NCBI RefSeq assembly: GCF_001038205.1
Contig: NZ_JWIZ01000037.1
Location: 1 to 57,280 of the forward strand
DNA length: 57,280 bases
Reading direction: 5' to 3'
Source of the DNA: Muribacter muris
GTDB lineage: Bacteria > Pseudomonadota > Gammaproteobacteria > Enterobacterales > Pasteurellaceae
Part shown: positions 1 through 9,907 of the stretch, piece after piece
Layout of the letters: each line of letters opens with the position of its first letter
How positions within the stretch are numbered: the stretch's first letter is position 1
Position numbers and translations under genes: made by a program
The notes under the pieces: generated by a model
What the model saw: only the letters and a program-made list of their open reading frames with translations
Told to the model about the DNA's origin: nothing
Database searches by the model: none

Positions 1-59
1 TATGAGATTTTTTGCAAAAATTTGTTACAATCTGCCCGCTTGTTAAATTGAAATGAACA

Positions 60-1022
60 ATGAAAAACTACCGCTTTTACTTTTATATTCTACTTTTGTT
101 TTGTAGCCTGTTTGCACACGCTGACACAAAAACGCCGTTGCAGTTTTTGCAAGCAATGGTTTCGGCGCATCAAACCCGCAATTATGAACAACTTTATCTG
201 ATGCAGAAGGGGGAAAATGTTACCTCGCTGCGTTATCGGCACGCTTATACGGACGGGCGGGAATATGCGCAATTATTGCATTTGGACGAGTTACGGGAAG
301 AGCTGATTTTGCGGGACGGCAAAGTCAGCTATTTCGGTGATTTTCAACCCTTTAGCCTACGCAGCCCGCATATTCTCGATAATTTGCCAATGGTGATGTA
401 CAGTCGTTTTGCCGAGCTGAAAGGCTACCATTTTATTGATGCGGGACGCAGCCGTATTGCCGATCGCCCTGCCAGAATGATCCGCATTGTGCCGAGAGAC
501 GATTTTCGTTACCAATATATGCTTTGGATTGATACGGAAACACATCTGTTACTTCGCAGTGATCTGTTAGATCGGGATAATACGGTGCTGGAGCAATTTC
601 GAGTGCTGCAAAGTACCTTGGACGATGAGCTATTGGGGATCGTCGAGCCGATAGAGGCTTTGAGATTGCCGACCTTTATTGAAACCAAACGTCATCAAAC
701 GCAACGGCTAAAATGGCAGCCGCAATGGGTACCTGAAGGGTTTAAACGGGTGACTCAAACTAAGCAGCGTTTGCCGGAAATGCAGATGGCAGATGAGGTG
801 GAAAGTCAGTTATATAGTGATGGGCTGTTTTCATTTACGGTTTATGTGATGAAAAATCAAGGTGTTGCTTTTGACGAGCAGTTTTGGCGCGAGGGTAAAA
901 CCAGCATTTATAGCCAGAGCTTAGGCGGATATGACGTGGCGATTATCGGCGAAATTCCGTTGGTGGCGGCACGACATATCGCTCAAGATTTACGCGCTCG
1001 TTTGGAGACAAAAACAAAATGA
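60..1022 (+). CDS. rseB: Sigma-E regulatory protein RseB
   Basis: Periplasmic sensor that binds the anti-sigma factor RseA and shields it from DegS, so it tunes the sigma-E envelope stress response. The 320-residue product has a Sec signal peptide (about residues 1-21, ending AHA) and then the MucB/RseB lipid-binding-like fold, seen in segments such as GRSRIADRPARMIRIVPRDD and YMLWIDTETHLLLRSDLLD. Length matches E. coli RseB. rseC overlaps its stop by 4 bases, so the two are translationally coupled. rpoE-rseA would be expected just left of the window. The first 59 bases show no gene of their own. Confidence 0.93.
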   Translation: MKNYRFYFYILLLFCSLFAHADTKTPLQFLQAMVSAHQTRNYEQLYLMQKGENVTSLRYRHAYTDGREYAQLLHLDELREELILRDGKVSYFGDFQPFSLRSPHILDNLPMVMYSRFAELKGYHFIDAGRSRIADRPARMIRIVPRDDFRYQYMLWIDTETHLLLRSDLLDRDNTVLEQFRVLQSTLDDELLGIVEPIEALRLPTFIETKRHQTQRLKWQPQWVPEGFKRVTQTKQRLPEMQMADEVESQLYSDGLFSFTVYVMKNQGVAFDEQFWREGKTSIYSQSLGGYDVAIIGEIPLVAARHIAQDLRARLETKTK

Positions 1023-1447
1023 TGATCGAGCAAGCGGTCGTTATCGGCTATCAAAATGGCATAGCACAGGTGCAATGCTATGCTAAAGCGGGCTGTGGCG
1101 GCTGTTCGGCACAAGGTGCTTGCGGCACAAAATCTCTGTCCGCCCTTGCCGGTGAAAAACGTGCAGCGCAGTTTTCGTTAGCAGTTAATCAGCCTTTGCA
1201 GATCGGCGATACCATCGAAATCGGTTTAGCGGAGCATCACCTGCTGCAAGGCGTCATCTGGCTATATGCCGTCCCTTTGGCAGTAATGCTATGCTCTACG
1301 TTACTGCTGTCGCAATGGGTAGCGAATGAAATCATATTGGCATTAGGGATTTTAATCTGCACCTTATCAGCCTTTTTAGGCATAAAACAGCGATTAGCCC
1401 GACAACAAACGGCGCAATTAATGCCGATATTTTTAAGAAAGATTTAG
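1019..1447 (+). CDS. rseC: SoxR-reducing system / sigma-E accessory protein RseC
   Basis: Inner-membrane RseC/MucC family protein of 142 residues. The N-terminal cytoplasmic part carries the family's cysteine cluster, C20, C26, C29 and C35 (CYAKAGCGGCSAQGACG). Two hydrophobic segments follow at about 78-97 and 103-122. RseC is linked to sigma-E control and to the Rsx electron-transfer complex that reduces SoxR. The ATG overlaps the rseB stop (ATGATG at 1019). An uptake-sequence core lies inside the start of the gene (about 1030-1039). Confidence 0.9.
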   Translation: MMIEQAVVIGYQNGIAQVQCYAKAGCGGCSAQGACGTKSLSALAGEKRAAQFSLAVNQPLQIGDTIEIGLAEHHLLQGVIWLYAVPLAVMLCSTLLLSQWVANEIILALGILICTLSAFLGIKQRLARQQTAQLMPIFLRKI

Positions 1448-1459
1448 CGGAGAAGCGGA

Positions 1460-3151
1460 ATGGAAAAAATTTGGTTTGAGAATTACCCGACAAACGCCGA
1501 GCGGGTATTAGATGTCGAGCAATATGAATCTTTGGTTGATATGTTTGAACAAGCGGTTCGCCGCCACCCCGATATTCCCGCATATATCAATATGGGGAAA
1601 GTGCTGACTTACCGTAAGTTAGAAGAACGTAGCCGAGCCTTTGCCGCTTATTTGCAAAATGAATTACGGCTGGAAAAGGGTGAGCGGATTGCGTTAATGA
1701 TGCCGAATTTATTGCAGTACCCGATTGCGTTATTCGGTGCATTGCGTGCCGGTTTGGTGGTGGTGAATGTCAATCCCCTTTATACGCCAAGGGAGCTTGA
1801 GCATCAACTCAATGATAGCGGGGCAAAGGCGATAGTCGTTGTATCTAATTTTGCCGCCACCCTTGAGAAAGTGGTGTTTGACACCTCAATTAAGCACGTC
1901 ATTCTAACCCGTATGGGCGATCAGCTCTCTTTTGGTAAACGGACGCTGGTTAATTTTGTGGTGAAATATGTGAAAAAATTAGTGCCGAAGTATAAATTGC
2001 CCCACGCCGTCAGTTTCCGTGAGGCATTAAGCATCGGCAAACAACGCCAGTATGTTAAGCCGACCATCGAGCGAGATGATTTGGCATTCTTGCAATATAC
2101 CGGCGGCACGACGGGTGTGGCGAAAGGGGCGATGCTCAGTCATCGCAATGTCGTGGCGAATGTGGTTCAAGCCAAATGGGTGGCATATCCCCTCACTAAA
2201 CAGACGCAAGAACGGATTGCGGTGATTGCGCTTCCGCTCTACCATATTTTTGCTTTGAGTGTGAATTGCCTACTGTTTCTTGAGCTGGGCGTTACCGGGC
2301 TGCTGATTACTAACCCGCGGGATATTCCGGGCTTTGTCAAAGAGCTGAAAAAATATCGGGTAATGGCGATAACGGGTGTGAATACCCTGTTTAACGCACT
2401 GTTGAATAATGAGCAGTTTAAAGAGGTGGATTTTTCCCGCCTAAAATTATCGGTCGGCGGTGGTGCAGCGGTGCAACGGGCAGTTGCAGAACGTTGGCAC
2501 CAAACGACCGCTTGTCATATTATCGAAGGCTACGGAATGACGGAATGTTCGCCACTGATTGCCGCCACCCGTAATGACTCAACGGAATATTCAGGCTCAA
2601 TCGGCGTACCAGTGCCGAACACGGATATTCGGATCGTTGATGATGAGGGGCGTGATGTTGCACTGGGTGAGCGGGGAGAACTGTGGGTGAAGGGGCCGCA
2701 AGTGATGCAAGGCTATTGGCAGCGACCTGATGAAACGGCACAAGTGTTGCAAGACGGTTGGATGGCAACGGGCGATATTGTTGAAATGGGGCAGGATCTC
2801 AATTTACGCATTGTCGATCGCAAAAAAGATATGATTATTGTCTCCGGTTTTAATGTATATCCGAATGAAATTGAAGATGTGGTGGCGTTGCACCCGAAAG
2901 TAAACGAAGTTGTTGCGGTAGGGATTCCGAGCGAAACAAGCGGGGAAAGCATCAAGGTTTATGTTACCAAAAAAGATGAGAGCCTAACCCGTGAGGAATT
3001 GCGTTTACATTGCCGCCAGCATTTGACCGGTTATAAAATTCCCCGTGATATTGAATTTAGAGATGAATTGCCGAAAAGTAACGTAGGCAAAATTCTTCGC
3101 CGTGTATTGCGTGATGAAGAAATTGCCCGTTTAAAAGGGCATCAAGGGTAA
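1460..3151 (+). CDS. fadD: Long-chain fatty acid--CoA ligase FadD
   Basis: Adenylate-forming enzyme that activates long-chain fatty acids with ATP and CoA for beta-oxidation or phospholipid reuse. The 563-residue protein matches E. coli FadD in length. It shows the AMP-binding P-loop [11 protein letters not shown] (about residue 213), the GYGMTECSP motif, and the C-terminal hinge [20 protein letters not shown] followed by the catalytic-lysine region [11 protein letters not shown]. It begins 12 bases after rseC with a GGAG-type ribosome site, so it probably shares a transcript with rseBC. Confidence 0.94.
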   Translation: MEKIWFENYPTNAERVLDVEQYESLVDMFEQAVRRHPDIPAYINMGKVLTYRKLEERSRAFAAYLQNELRLEKGERIALMMPNLLQYPIALFGALRAGLVVVNVNPLYTPRELEHQLNDSGAKAIVVVSNFAATLEKVVFDTSIKHVILTRMGDQLSFGKRTLVNFVVKYVKKLVPKYKLPHAVSFREALSIGKQRQYVKPTIERDDLAFLQYTGGTTGVAKGAMLSHRNVVANVVQAKWVAYPLTKQTQERIAVIALPLYHIFALSVNCLLFLELGVTGLLITNPRDIPGFVKELKKYRVMAITGVNTLFNALLNNEQFKEVDFSRLKLSVGGGAAVQRAVAERWHQTTACHIIEGYGMTECSPLIAATRNDSTEYSGSIGVPVPNTDIRIVDDEGRDVALGERGELWVKGPQVMQGYWQRPDETAQVLQDGWMATGDIVEMGQDLNLRIVDRKKDMIIVSGFNVYPNEIEDVVALHPKVNEVVAVGIPSETSGESIKVYVTKKDESLTREELRLHCRQHLTGYKIPRDIEFRDELPKSNVGKILRRVLRDEEIARLKGHQG

Positions 3152-3186
3152 ATTGATTTTAATAAGAGAATAATAAGGAATCTGAA

Positions 3187-4554
3187 ATGACTCAATTAAG
3201 CGTTGTAATTTTAGCAGCAGGTAAAGGAACGCGTATGTATTCGGACTTGCCGAAAGTGTTGCATAAAATTGCCGGTAAACCGATGGTGAAACACGTGATT
3301 GATACGGCAAAGCAATTAACGGCGAAACATATTCACCTGATTTACGGGCACGGCGGCGATTTGCTTAAACAGCACTTAAACGATGAGCCGGTGAATTGGG
3401 TGTTACAAGCAGAACAGCTTGGCACGGGGCACGCAATGCAGCAAGCCGCACCGTTTTTTAGTGATGATGAAAATATTTTAATGTTGTATGGCGATGCCCC
3501 GTTGATCAGCAAAGAAACGTTGGAAAAACTGATTGCCGCAAAGCCGGAAAACGGCATCGGCTTGCTCACGGTTGTGCTGGATAACCCGACCGGTTACGGA
3601 CGTATTTTGCGTGAAAATGGCGCGGTTGTCGGCATTGTTGAGCAAAAAGACGCTTCACCGGAGCAGTTGGCTATTCAAGAAATTAACACGGGCGTAATGG
3701 TAGCAAGTGGGGCGAGCTTTAAAAAATGGTTGGTGCAATTAGACAATAACAACGCCCAAGGTGAGTATTATATTACCGATGTGATTGCAATGGCGAACCG
3801 GGACGGTTTCCGTGTCGAAGCCATTCAAGCTGCGGATCTAATGGAAGTGGAAGGGGCGAATAATCGCTTACAACTGGCAGCGTTAGAGCGTTATTATCAA
3901 CGTACTCAAGCTAAAAAATTACTGCTGGCGGGGGTGAGCATTGCCGATCCTGAACGTTTCGAACTGCGGGGAACACTTACCCACGGTAAAGATGTTGAAA
4001 TTGATGTGAATGTGATTATCGAAGGTGAAGTGAAGTTGGGCAATCGGGTTAAGATTGGCGCAGGGATTGTGCTGAAAAATTGTGAAATTGCCGATGAGGT
4101 TGAGATCAAGCCGTATTCCGTGATCGAAAATGCGATCGTAGGGACACAGGCGCAAATCGGGCCTTTCTCCCGCTTGCGTCCGGGGACGCAGTTGGCGGCA
4201 CAAACGCATATCGGTAATTTTGTCGAAATTAAAAATGCACAGATTGCGCAGGGGTCAAAGGTCAATCATTTAGCCTATATCGGTGATGCTGTGGTGGGCA
4301 GCCAGTGTAATATCGGGGCTGGCGTGATTACCTGCAATTATGACGGAGCGAACAAGTTCAAAACGATCATCGGGGATAATGTGTTTGTCGGATCAGATAG
4401 CCAGTTGGTTGCGCCGGTAACCATTGAAAGCGGTTCAACCATTGGGGCGGGATCAACGATTACAAAAGATGTTAAAGCCGATGAATTGGTGATTAGCCGT
4501 GTGCCGCAACGCCATATTCAAGGCTGGCAGCGTCCGACAAAGCAGGCAAAATAA
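3187..4554 (+). CDS. glmU: Bifunctional UDP-GlcNAc pyrophosphorylase / glucosamine-1-phosphate acetyltransferase
   Basis: Makes UDP-N-acetylglucosamine for peptidoglycan and lipid A in two steps. The N-terminal nucleotidyltransferase domain has the signature [20 protein letters not shown] (residues 10-29). From about residue 250 a left-handed beta-helix of hexapeptide repeats forms the acetyltransferase, with the usual GPFSRLRPG and [10 protein letters not shown] segments. The length of 455 residues is standard. A strong rho-independent terminator follows at once. Confidence 0.97.
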   Translation: MTQLSVVILAAGKGTRMYSDLPKVLHKIAGKPMVKHVIDTAKQLTAKHIHLIYGHGGDLLKQHLNDEPVNWVLQAEQLGTGHAMQQAAPFFSDDENILMLYGDAPLISKETLEKLIAAKPENGIGLLTVVLDNPTGYGRILRENGAVVGIVEQKDASPEQLAIQEINTGVMVASGASFKKWLVQLDNNNAQGEYYITDVIAMANRDGFRVEAIQAADLMEVEGANNRLQLAALERYYQRTQAKKLLLAGVSIADPERFELRGTLTHGKDVEIDVNVIIEGEVKLGNRVKIGAGIVLKNCEIADEVEIKPYSVIENAIVGTQAQIGPFSRLRPGTQLAAQTHIGNFVEIKNAQIAQGSKVNHLAYIGDAVVGSQCNIGAGVITCNYDGANKFKTIIGDNVFVGSDSQLVAPVTIESGSTIGAGSTITKDVKADELVISRVPQRHIQGWQRPTKQAK

Positions 4555-4563
4555 TCCTTAAAC

Positions 4564-4593
4564 AAAAAGAGGCATCTAATGATGCCTCTTTTT
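4564..4593 (+). terminator. Rho-independent terminator after glmU
   Basis: A perfect 13-bp stem (AAAAAGAGGCATC / GATGCCTCTTTTT) with a TAAT loop and flanking A and T runs. It can act in both directions, serving glmU and the convergent minus-strand gene at 4647-4976. Confidence 0.92.
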
Positions 4594-4646
4594 ATGAGAA
4601 CGGCTTGGACAAGCGGTGAGTTACTGCGAAAAGTTTGCAAAACCGA

Positions 4647-4976
4647 TTAAGATTTCTTTTCCAACTGATTTAAGGCAGTTAAGCCTTTATCACAACTTTT
4701 TTCCTGCATTGGCGTATCCAATTTTAAGATTTGTTGCTTAGTGGCAGTGAGCTTACTTTTCATTTGTTTGATTTGAGTATGCGTACCCGGCTGCTTTTCG
4801 GCATCTGCAATCAATTTATCCGCTTTTTGAAACATTTGTTGGCACTGTTTTGGTAATTTACCGGAAGATTGTGTTTTGGCAATCGCTAAAGAAGAAGTTT
4901 TGATTTCGGCAAAGGCTACTGAATGAAAGGTCAAAAAAGCGACTAAAGCCGTTAGCAATAAACTGAGTTTTTTCAT
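4647..4976 (-). CDS. Small secreted protein, DUF5339-like
   Basis: A 109-residue protein with a clear signal peptide (MKKLSLLLTALVAFLTFHSVAFA, cleaved near residue 23). The mature part is short and helical, with two cysteines (C44 in KQCQQMF and C94 in EKSCDKG) that may form one disulfide, and a lysine-rich amphipathic middle. It resembles the small periplasmic DUF5339 proteins of Pasteurellaceae; that assignment is from memory of the family. Function unknown. A degenerate FNR-like half site lies 41-54 bases upstream of its start. Confidence 0.65.
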   Translation of the reverse strand: MKKLSLLLTALVAFLTFHSVAFAEIKTSSLAIAKTQSSGKLPKQCQQMFQKADKLIADAEKQPGTHTQIKQMKSKLTATKQQILKLDTPMQEKSCDKGLTALNQLEKKS

Positions 4977-5419
4977 TGTTATTTGGTTAAATAGAAAAAA
5001 TTTTCAGGATACTACCATAATTAAAATCAAGAAGCCACGCAAATTTTCTATTTTATTGCGTTGTATTGGCGGAAATATATCGGCAAATTGAAAAAGAATA
5101 ATAGCTGATTTGTTTCATTTTTGTTAATAAAATAGCGAAATAACTTATTAAATTGCTCAGGATTTTTTCTTGGTATTTTGATTAAAATCAAGAATATAGT
5201 AAAACCTATTGGTTTGATTTGAATCTTTATTCTGAAAATGTGATCAATGTAATAATTTTGCTATTTTTAATTTGTAAATTTACGAGTAGAATAGTCAATT
5301 GAAACTTGAACATAAAATACTGCAATGAGGTTTTTGCGGTTGCTCAAAGTTTATTGGGGTGGTTACTTGCTTTTAAGTGATCGGTTTTCAGATTTGTATA
5401 TATACAAAAGAGGTTTGAG
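4977..5419. other. AT-rich divergent regulatory region upstream of cydA
   Basis: 443 bases without a gene between the divergent small secreted protein and cydA. It is very AT-rich and contains a perfect FNR box (5178-5191), a second FNR-like site with two mismatches (5214-5227, TTGATTTGAATCTT) and a degenerate copy near the minus-strand gene (5017-5030, ATAATTAAAATCAA). A possible -10 element, TAGAAT, sits at 5287-5292 without a good -35. The long leader fits an oxygen-controlled promoter. Confidence 0.6.
5178..5191 (+). promoter_or_regulatory. FNR box upstream of cydA
   Basis: TTGATTAAAATCAA matches the FNR consensus TTGAT-N4-ATCAA at all ten specified positions. It lies 229-242 bases before the cydA start. 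FNR and ArcA control of cydAB is well established in E. coli; whether FNR activates or represses here cannot be read from position alone, because the start site is not certain. Confidence 0.75.
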
Positions 5420-6970
5420 ATGTTAGACGTTGTTGAACTCTCACGTTTGCAGTTCGCATTAACTGCACTCTATCACTTCTTATTTGTACCGCTTACATTG
5501 GGTCTTTCTTTTGTCCTTGTGGTAATGGAAACCCTTTATGTAACAACAGGTAAAGAAGTCTATAAAGATATGACAAAATTCTGGGGTAAGTTATTCGGTA
5601 TCAACTTTGCCCTTGGGGTTACGACAGGGATTACAATGGAATTCCAATTCGGAACAAACTGGTCATATTATTCTCACTATGTAGGTGATATTTTCGGTGC
5701 ACCGTTAGCTATTGAAGGCTTAATGGCGTTCTTCTTAGAATCTACATTTATCGGTCTTTTCTTCTTTGGTTGGGATCGCCTATCCAAAGGGAAACACCTT
5801 TTGGCGACCTATGCGGTGGCTTTCGGTTCTAACTTCTCAGCATTGTGGATTTTGGTGGCAAACGGTTGGATGCAAAATCCGGTCGGTTCGGAATTTAATT
5901 TTGAAACAATGCGTATGGAGATGGTCAGCTTCTCCGAGTTAGTTTTAAATCCGGTTACGCAGTCTAAATTTATGCATACCGTATCGGCAGGTTACACTTG
6001 CGGGGCAATTTTTGTATTAGGTATCAGTGCTTACTATATCTTGAAAGGTCGTGATTTAGGCTTTGCCCGCCGTTCTTTCTCTGTTGGCGCGAGCTTTGGT
6101 TTAATGGCAATTATTTCCGTGTTGCTGATGGGGGATGAATCCGGTTATGAAATCGGAAAAGCACAGCCGGTTAAGCTAGCGGCGATGGAAGGGGAATTTG
6201 AAACTCACCCTGCACCGGCGGCGTGGAATGCGTTTGTTATTCCGAATACGGCAGAAATGAAAAATGAAGTGGCAATCGCTGTGCCTTATGCGGCAGGGAT
6301 TATCGCAACCCGCTCTTTTGATAAGGAAATTAAAGGTCTGAAAGATTTGCGTGCCGAGAACGAACAGCGTGTGCGTAACGGTATGGTTGCTTATGCTTTA
6401 CTCGAAAAATTACGTTCAGGTAACTATACAGCCGAAGAAAAAGAAGCCTTTAAACTGGTGCAGCCTGATCTTGGTTTCGGTTTATTACTTAAACCTTATA
6501 CCGATAAAGTGATTGACGCAACAGAAGAACAAATTAAACAAGCTGCGGCGGATACGATCCCGAATGTAGGGCCGACTTTCTGGTCATTCCGTATTATGAT
6601 GGCTGCGGGAGGCTTGATGCTTCTGTTAATTATTGCTGCATTTGTGCAAAATATGCGTGGCACAGTGGGAACAAAACCGCTCTTGCTTAAAGCATTACTT
6701 TGGGGTATTCCGTTGCCGTGGATTGCGATTGAAAGCGGTTGGTTCTTAGCCGAGTATGGTCGTCAGCCTTGGGCGATTTACAATGTATTGCCGACAGGAG
6801 TAGCTAACTCGTCATTGACCGTAGCAGATCTGTGGATCTCAATCGGCTTGCTCTGCGGTTTATATACTTTATTCTTAGTGGTAGAAATGTATTTAATGTT
6901 CAAATACGGTCGTTTAGGTCCAAGCGCATTAAAAACAGGTCGCTACCATTTCGAGCAATCTGCGAAATAA
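5420..6970 (+). CDS. cydA: Cytochrome bd ubiquinol oxidase subunit I
   Basis: Catalytic subunit of the high-affinity quinol oxidase, which reduces oxygen to water in the inner membrane and works in low oxygen. The 516-residue sequence keeps the haem ligands at the E. coli positions: H19, H186 (in FMHTVSAGY) and M393 (in RIMMAAGG). The GRQPW motif ([15 protein letters not shown]) is intact. About nine membrane spans are visible, with a long periplasmic Q-loop at about 255-380. Followed 13 bases later by cydB. Confidence 0.97.
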   Translation: MLDVVELSRLQFALTALYHFLFVPLTLGLSFVLVVMETLYVTTGKEVYKDMTKFWGKLFGINFALGVTTGITMEFQFGTNWSYYSHYVGDIFGAPLAIEGLMAFFLESTFIGLFFFGWDRLSKGKHLLATYAVAFGSNFSALWILVANGWMQNPVGSEFNFETMRMEMVSFSELVLNPVTQSKFMHTVSAGYTCGAIFVLGISAYYILKGRDLGFARRSFSVGASFGLMAIISVLLMGDESGYEIGKAQPVKLAAMEGEFETHPAPAAWNAFVIPNTAEMKNEVAIAVPYAAGIIATRSFDKEIKGLKDLRAENEQRVRNGMVAYALLEKLRSGNYTAEEKEAFKLVQPDLGFGLLLKPYTDKVIDATEEQIKQAAADTIPNVGPTFWSFRIMMAAGGLMLLLIIAAFVQNMRGTVGTKPLLLKALLWGIPLPWIAIESGWFLAEYGRQPWAIYNVLPTGVANSSLTVADLWISIGLLCGLYTLFLVVEMYLMFKYGRLGPSALKTGRYHFEQSAK

Positions 6971-6983
6971 GTAGGAGTTAAAA

Positions 6984-8132
6984 ATGTTAGATTATGAAGT
7001 TCTACGCTTTATTTGGTGGATTTTAATCGGCGTGTTATTGATTGGCTTTGCGATTACAGACGGTTTTGATATGGGCGTATTAAACCTACTGCCTGTAGTG
7101 GGTAAAAGCAATGTTGAACGCCGTGTAATGATCAATGCGATTGCGCCTCACTGGGACGGTAACCAAGTATGGTTATTAACCGCAGGCGGTGCGATATTTG
7201 CGGCGTGGCCGACCGTGTATGCCACATCATTCTCCGGCTTCTATCTTGCAATGGTATTGGTATTAGCGGCGTTATTCTTCCGTCCGGTTGGTTTTGAATA
7301 CCGTGCTAAAATTGATGACCAAAAATGGCGTAATGCTTGGGATTGGGGCTTGTTTGTCGGCGGATTTGTGCCATCGTTAATCTTCGGTGTGGCGTTCGGT
7401 AATTTATTGCAGGGCGTACCGTTCCACTTTAACGAACTCAACCAAGTAACCTATGAAGGCTCAACCATTTGGAAATTATTAGGTTTATTAAACCCGTTTG
7501 CTATCTTATGCGGTGTGGTGAGCTTAATGATGTTGACCACTCAAGGCGCAACTTGGTTACAAATGAAAACGACCGGCGAGCTTCGTGCTCGTGTGAGAGG
7601 TGTTGCTCAAGTTACGGCATTAGCGACCTTAGTGGCGTTCTTAGTTGCAGGTGCTTGGTTATATTTCAAAGACGGTTTCGTGCTTACCAGTCAGTTGGAT
7701 CACAATGCACAGTCCACCTTAGTCAATAAAACCGTTGAGTTACAGAAAGGGGCTTGGTTCAATAACTTCTTAGCTGCACCGGTATTATTTATCATTCCGG
7801 GTATTGCGGTTCTTGGTGCGCTAGTAACGGTTGCCGCCTCAAAAGCGGATCGTTCAGGCTTTGCATTCTTCGGTTCATCGTTAATGCAGGCTGGGGTGAT
7901 TTTAACTGCCGGCGTGTCAATGTTCCCGTTCGTAATGCCTTCTATTCATTCACCGAATATGAGCTTAACAATGTGGGATGCAACCGCAAGCCATAACACA
8001 TTAACCGTAATGTTAATTGTTGCCTGTATCTTTGTACCGCTTGTATTAGCTTATACGACTTGGAGTTACTTCAAAATGTATGGTCGCCTTGACGCCAAAT
8101 ACATTGAAGATAACACTGCAAGCCTATATTAA
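6984..8132 (+). CDS. cydB: Cytochrome bd ubiquinol oxidase subunit II
   Basis: Integral membrane partner of CydA, 382 residues against about 379 in E. coli. The N-terminal region ITDGFDMGVLNLLPVVGKSN and the APHWDGNQVWLLTAGGA stretch are family hallmarks. A ribosome site (AGGAG) lies just before the ATG. The gene is part of the cydABX-ybgE operon. Confidence 0.97.
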   Translation: MLDYEVLRFIWWILIGVLLIGFAITDGFDMGVLNLLPVVGKSNVERRVMINAIAPHWDGNQVWLLTAGGAIFAAWPTVYATSFSGFYLAMVLVLAALFFRPVGFEYRAKIDDQKWRNAWDWGLFVGGFVPSLIFGVAFGNLLQGVPFHFNELNQVTYEGSTIWKLLGLLNPFAILCGVVSLMMLTTQGATWLQMKTTGELRARVRGVAQVTALATLVAFLVAGAWLYFKDGFVLTSQLDHNAQSTLVNKTVELQKGAWFNNFLAAPVLFIIPGIAVLGALVTVAASKADRSGFAFFGSSLMQAGVILTAGVSMFPFVMPSIHSPNMSLTMWDATASHNTLTVMLIVACIFVPLVLAYTTWSYFKMYGRLDAKYIEDNTASLY

Positions 8133-8143
8133 GGAGAGCCATT

Positions 8144-8242
8144 ATGTTTTACGTTACTTGGGTATTGGGTATCCTGCTTGCCATTTTATTTGCGACCGTT
8201 GTAACCGTCAGCATTGAAAAAACAGGCAAATTTGACGAGTAA
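8144..8242 (+). CDS. cydX: Cytochrome bd oxidase small subunit CydX
   Basis: A 32-residue membrane peptide beginning MFYVTWVLGILLAILFATVV and ending with a short charged tail (EKTGKFDE). It has the single transmembrane helix and W-x-L-G start of the CydX/YbgT family, whose members stabilise the haem centres of the bd oxidase. It starts 11 bases after cydB with an AGGAGAG ribosome site and is followed 2 bases later by ybgE. Small genes like this are easily missed in annotation. Confidence 0.9.
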   Translation: MFYVTWVLGILLAILFATVVTVSIEKTGKFDE

Positions 8243-8244
8243 GT

Positions 8245-8535
8245 ATGCTTAACTCACTCTATCAATTCACAAGAAAGGGCTGGCTAAAAGCCCTTTCTTT
8301 TATCCTCGCCGGTGCGATGTTTATTGCGATTTTGGGCAATTCCTCCGCCTTTGCTCAATTATTTGGCGGGCATATTCCCTATTTGGTAATCCTGGTATTT
8401 TACGGAATGGCGATTTTATGGATTCACGGCATTGGCTTTGAGATTAGATCTGCGGTTTGGAAGCTGATTTTTCTGCCGATACTGGGCTATGCTATTGTTG
8501 TACCAGCCTTAATTTACCTATTCATTCCGCATTAG
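8245..8535 (+). CDS. ybgE: Cyd operon membrane protein YbgE
   Basis: A 96-residue protein with three hydrophobic segments (about 16-34, 42-60 and 68-92), found after cydABX in gamma-proteobacteria. The start lies 2 bases after the cydX stop. Its precise role is not established; it is dispensable for oxidase activity in E. coli as far as I know. Confidence 0.85.
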   Translation: MLNSLYQFTRKGWLKALSFILAGAMFIAILGNSSAFAQLFGGHIPYLVILVFYGMAILWIHGIGFEIRSAVWKLIFLPILGYAIVVPALIYLFIPH

Positions 8536-8553
8536 TCGGGGATATGAAATAAA

Positions 8554-8597
8554 CAAGCGGTCGGATTTGTGAATTTTTTGACGAAACAGACCGCTTG
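8554..8597. repeat. Inverted pair of uptake signal sequences after ybgE
   Basis: CAAGCGGTC at the left and GACCGCTTG at the right form an inverted repeat 26 bases apart. Each half is an Apl-type DNA uptake core. Such back-to-back pairs commonly sit at gene ends in Pasteurellaceae and can fold as terminators; here the T-rich stretch is in the loop, so terminator strength is doubtful. Confidence 0.7.
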
Positions 8598-8658
8598 CTT
8601 GCTCAATTACCCCAAAATCCTATCTGGCAAATTTTGTACAATTCCGTTTATAAAAAAC

Positions 8659-8687
8659 TTGCACAACATTTTCACTCTCTTTAGAAT
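8659..8687 (+). promoter_or_regulatory. Sigma-70-type promoter for ybgC-tol-pal
   Basis: TTGCAC (8659-8664) and TAGAAT (8682-8687) separated by 17 bases form a good housekeeping promoter. It lies 57 bases upstream of the chosen ybgC start. Confidence 0.6.
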
Positions 8688-8743
8688 AGCGATAATTTTC
8701 GCCTAGTTTTTAGGCTTTTTTCATTTTGGAAAAGCGATTGGCT

Positions 8744-9142
8744 ATGCAACATTTTTTCCCTATACGTGTCTATTATGAAGATACGGACGCAGGCGGTGTC
8801 GTATATCACGCCCGCTACTTGCACTTTTTTGAACGCGCAAGAACAGAGTGGCTACGAGATCTTGGCTTTTCTCAGCAGCATCTTTTAGCGCAATCTATTG
8901 CCTTTGTGGTTAAAACGATGAAGATTGATTACAAAACGCCCGCACGGCTTGATGATCAGCTCACTGTTGAAACCCAAGTGCAGGCAATTAAAGGGGCAAG
9001 GATTATTTTTCAACAGCGATTGCTGAAAGCAGACTGTTGCCTTTGTGAAGCAGAGGTTGTAGTGGCGAGTGTTAATTTGGTTAAAATGAAGCCGATCAGC
9101 ATACCGGAACATATTAAACAGGCTCTGACACAGGCAAATTAA
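8744..9142 (+). CDS. ybgC: Acyl-CoA thioesterase YbgC (Tol-Pal associated)
   Basis: A 132-residue hot-dog-fold thioesterase with the signature [20 protein letters not shown]; the aspartate in DTDAGG is the catalytic-type residue. YbgC acts on acyl-CoA or acyl-carrier substrates at the membrane and belongs to the Tol-Pal operon. I chose the ATG at 8744, which aligns with the usual N-terminus. An in-frame TTG at 8726 would add six residues and is less likely. Confidence 0.9.
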   Translation: MQHFFPIRVYYEDTDAGGVVYHARYLHFFERARTEWLRDLGFSQQHLLAQSIAFVVKTMKIDYKTPARLDDQLTVETQVQAIKGARIIFQQRLLKADCCLCEAEVVVASVNLVKMKPISIPEHIKQALTQAN

Positions 9143-9161
9143 TTTTTATTGGAGTTTATCA

Positions 9162-9842
9162 ATGGCAACTGAATTTAATTTAGTTTCATTATTTTGGGAA
9201 GCAAGTATTGTGGTTAAGATCGTGATTGTGATCTTAATTGCTTTTTCCGTACTCTCTTGGGCGGTGATTATTCAACGCACTAATGTGCTGAATAAAGCCA
9301 AGAAAGCCTCTCTTGCGTTTGAAGACCGTTTTTGGTCGGGGGAAGATTTACACCGTTTGCACGATGGTTTGGAAAACCGCCGGGATGCATTAAGCGGTGC
9401 GGAACAAATTTTTTATGTTGGTTTCAAAGAATTTAACCGCTTACAGCAAGTCAATCCCGATCCTCCGGAGGCAACGATCAAAGGCACAAGCCGCGCAATG
9501 AACCTCGCGTTGAATCGAGAGGTCGAAGGCTTGGAAAACTACATTCCGTTTTTGGCAACGGTCGGCTCAATCAGCCCTTATATCGGTTTATTCGGCACAG
9601 TTTGGGGGATTATGCACTCCTTTATGGGATTAAGTGCGGTAAAACAGGCAACACTCCAATCCGTTGCCCCTGGTATTGCGGAAGCCTTAATCGCCACGGC
9701 GATTGGTTTATTTGCCGCTATTCCGGCGGTAATGGCATATAACCGCTTAAATTTACGTTTGGCGAAACTCGAACAGAGCTATGTGAATTTTATTGATGAA
9801 TTTACCAGCATTTTGCATCGCCAAGCATTTGCTAAAAAATAG
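9162..9842 (+). CDS. tolQ: Tol-Pal system protein TolQ
   Basis: MotA/TolQ/ExbB-type proton-channel protein of 226 residues with three membrane helices (about 17-38, 133-155 and 168-190). The conserved core [19 protein letters not shown] and the [20 protein letters not shown] helix are intact. It powers TolA with TolR. The start lies 19 bases after ybgC. Confidence 0.96.
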   Translation: MATEFNLVSLFWEASIVVKIVIVILIAFSVLSWAVIIQRTNVLNKAKKASLAFEDRFWSGEDLHRLHDGLENRRDALSGAEQIFYVGFKEFNRLQQVNPDPPEATIKGTSRAMNLALNREVEGLENYIPFLATVGSISPYIGLFGTVWGIMHSFMGLSAVKQATLQSVAPGIAEALIATAIGLFAAIPAVMAYNRLNLRLAKLEQSYVNFIDEFTSILHRQAFAKK

Positions 9843-9907
9843 TTGCAAAGGTTTAGTGAGATCTTACCGCTTGTAAGACTCCAGTGAGAAAAAGATAAGA
9901 GGACATT

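Noticed and set aside
7469-7729. An 86-codon plus-strand frame inside cydB
   Set aside because: Out-of-frame shadow of an intact, conserved gene.
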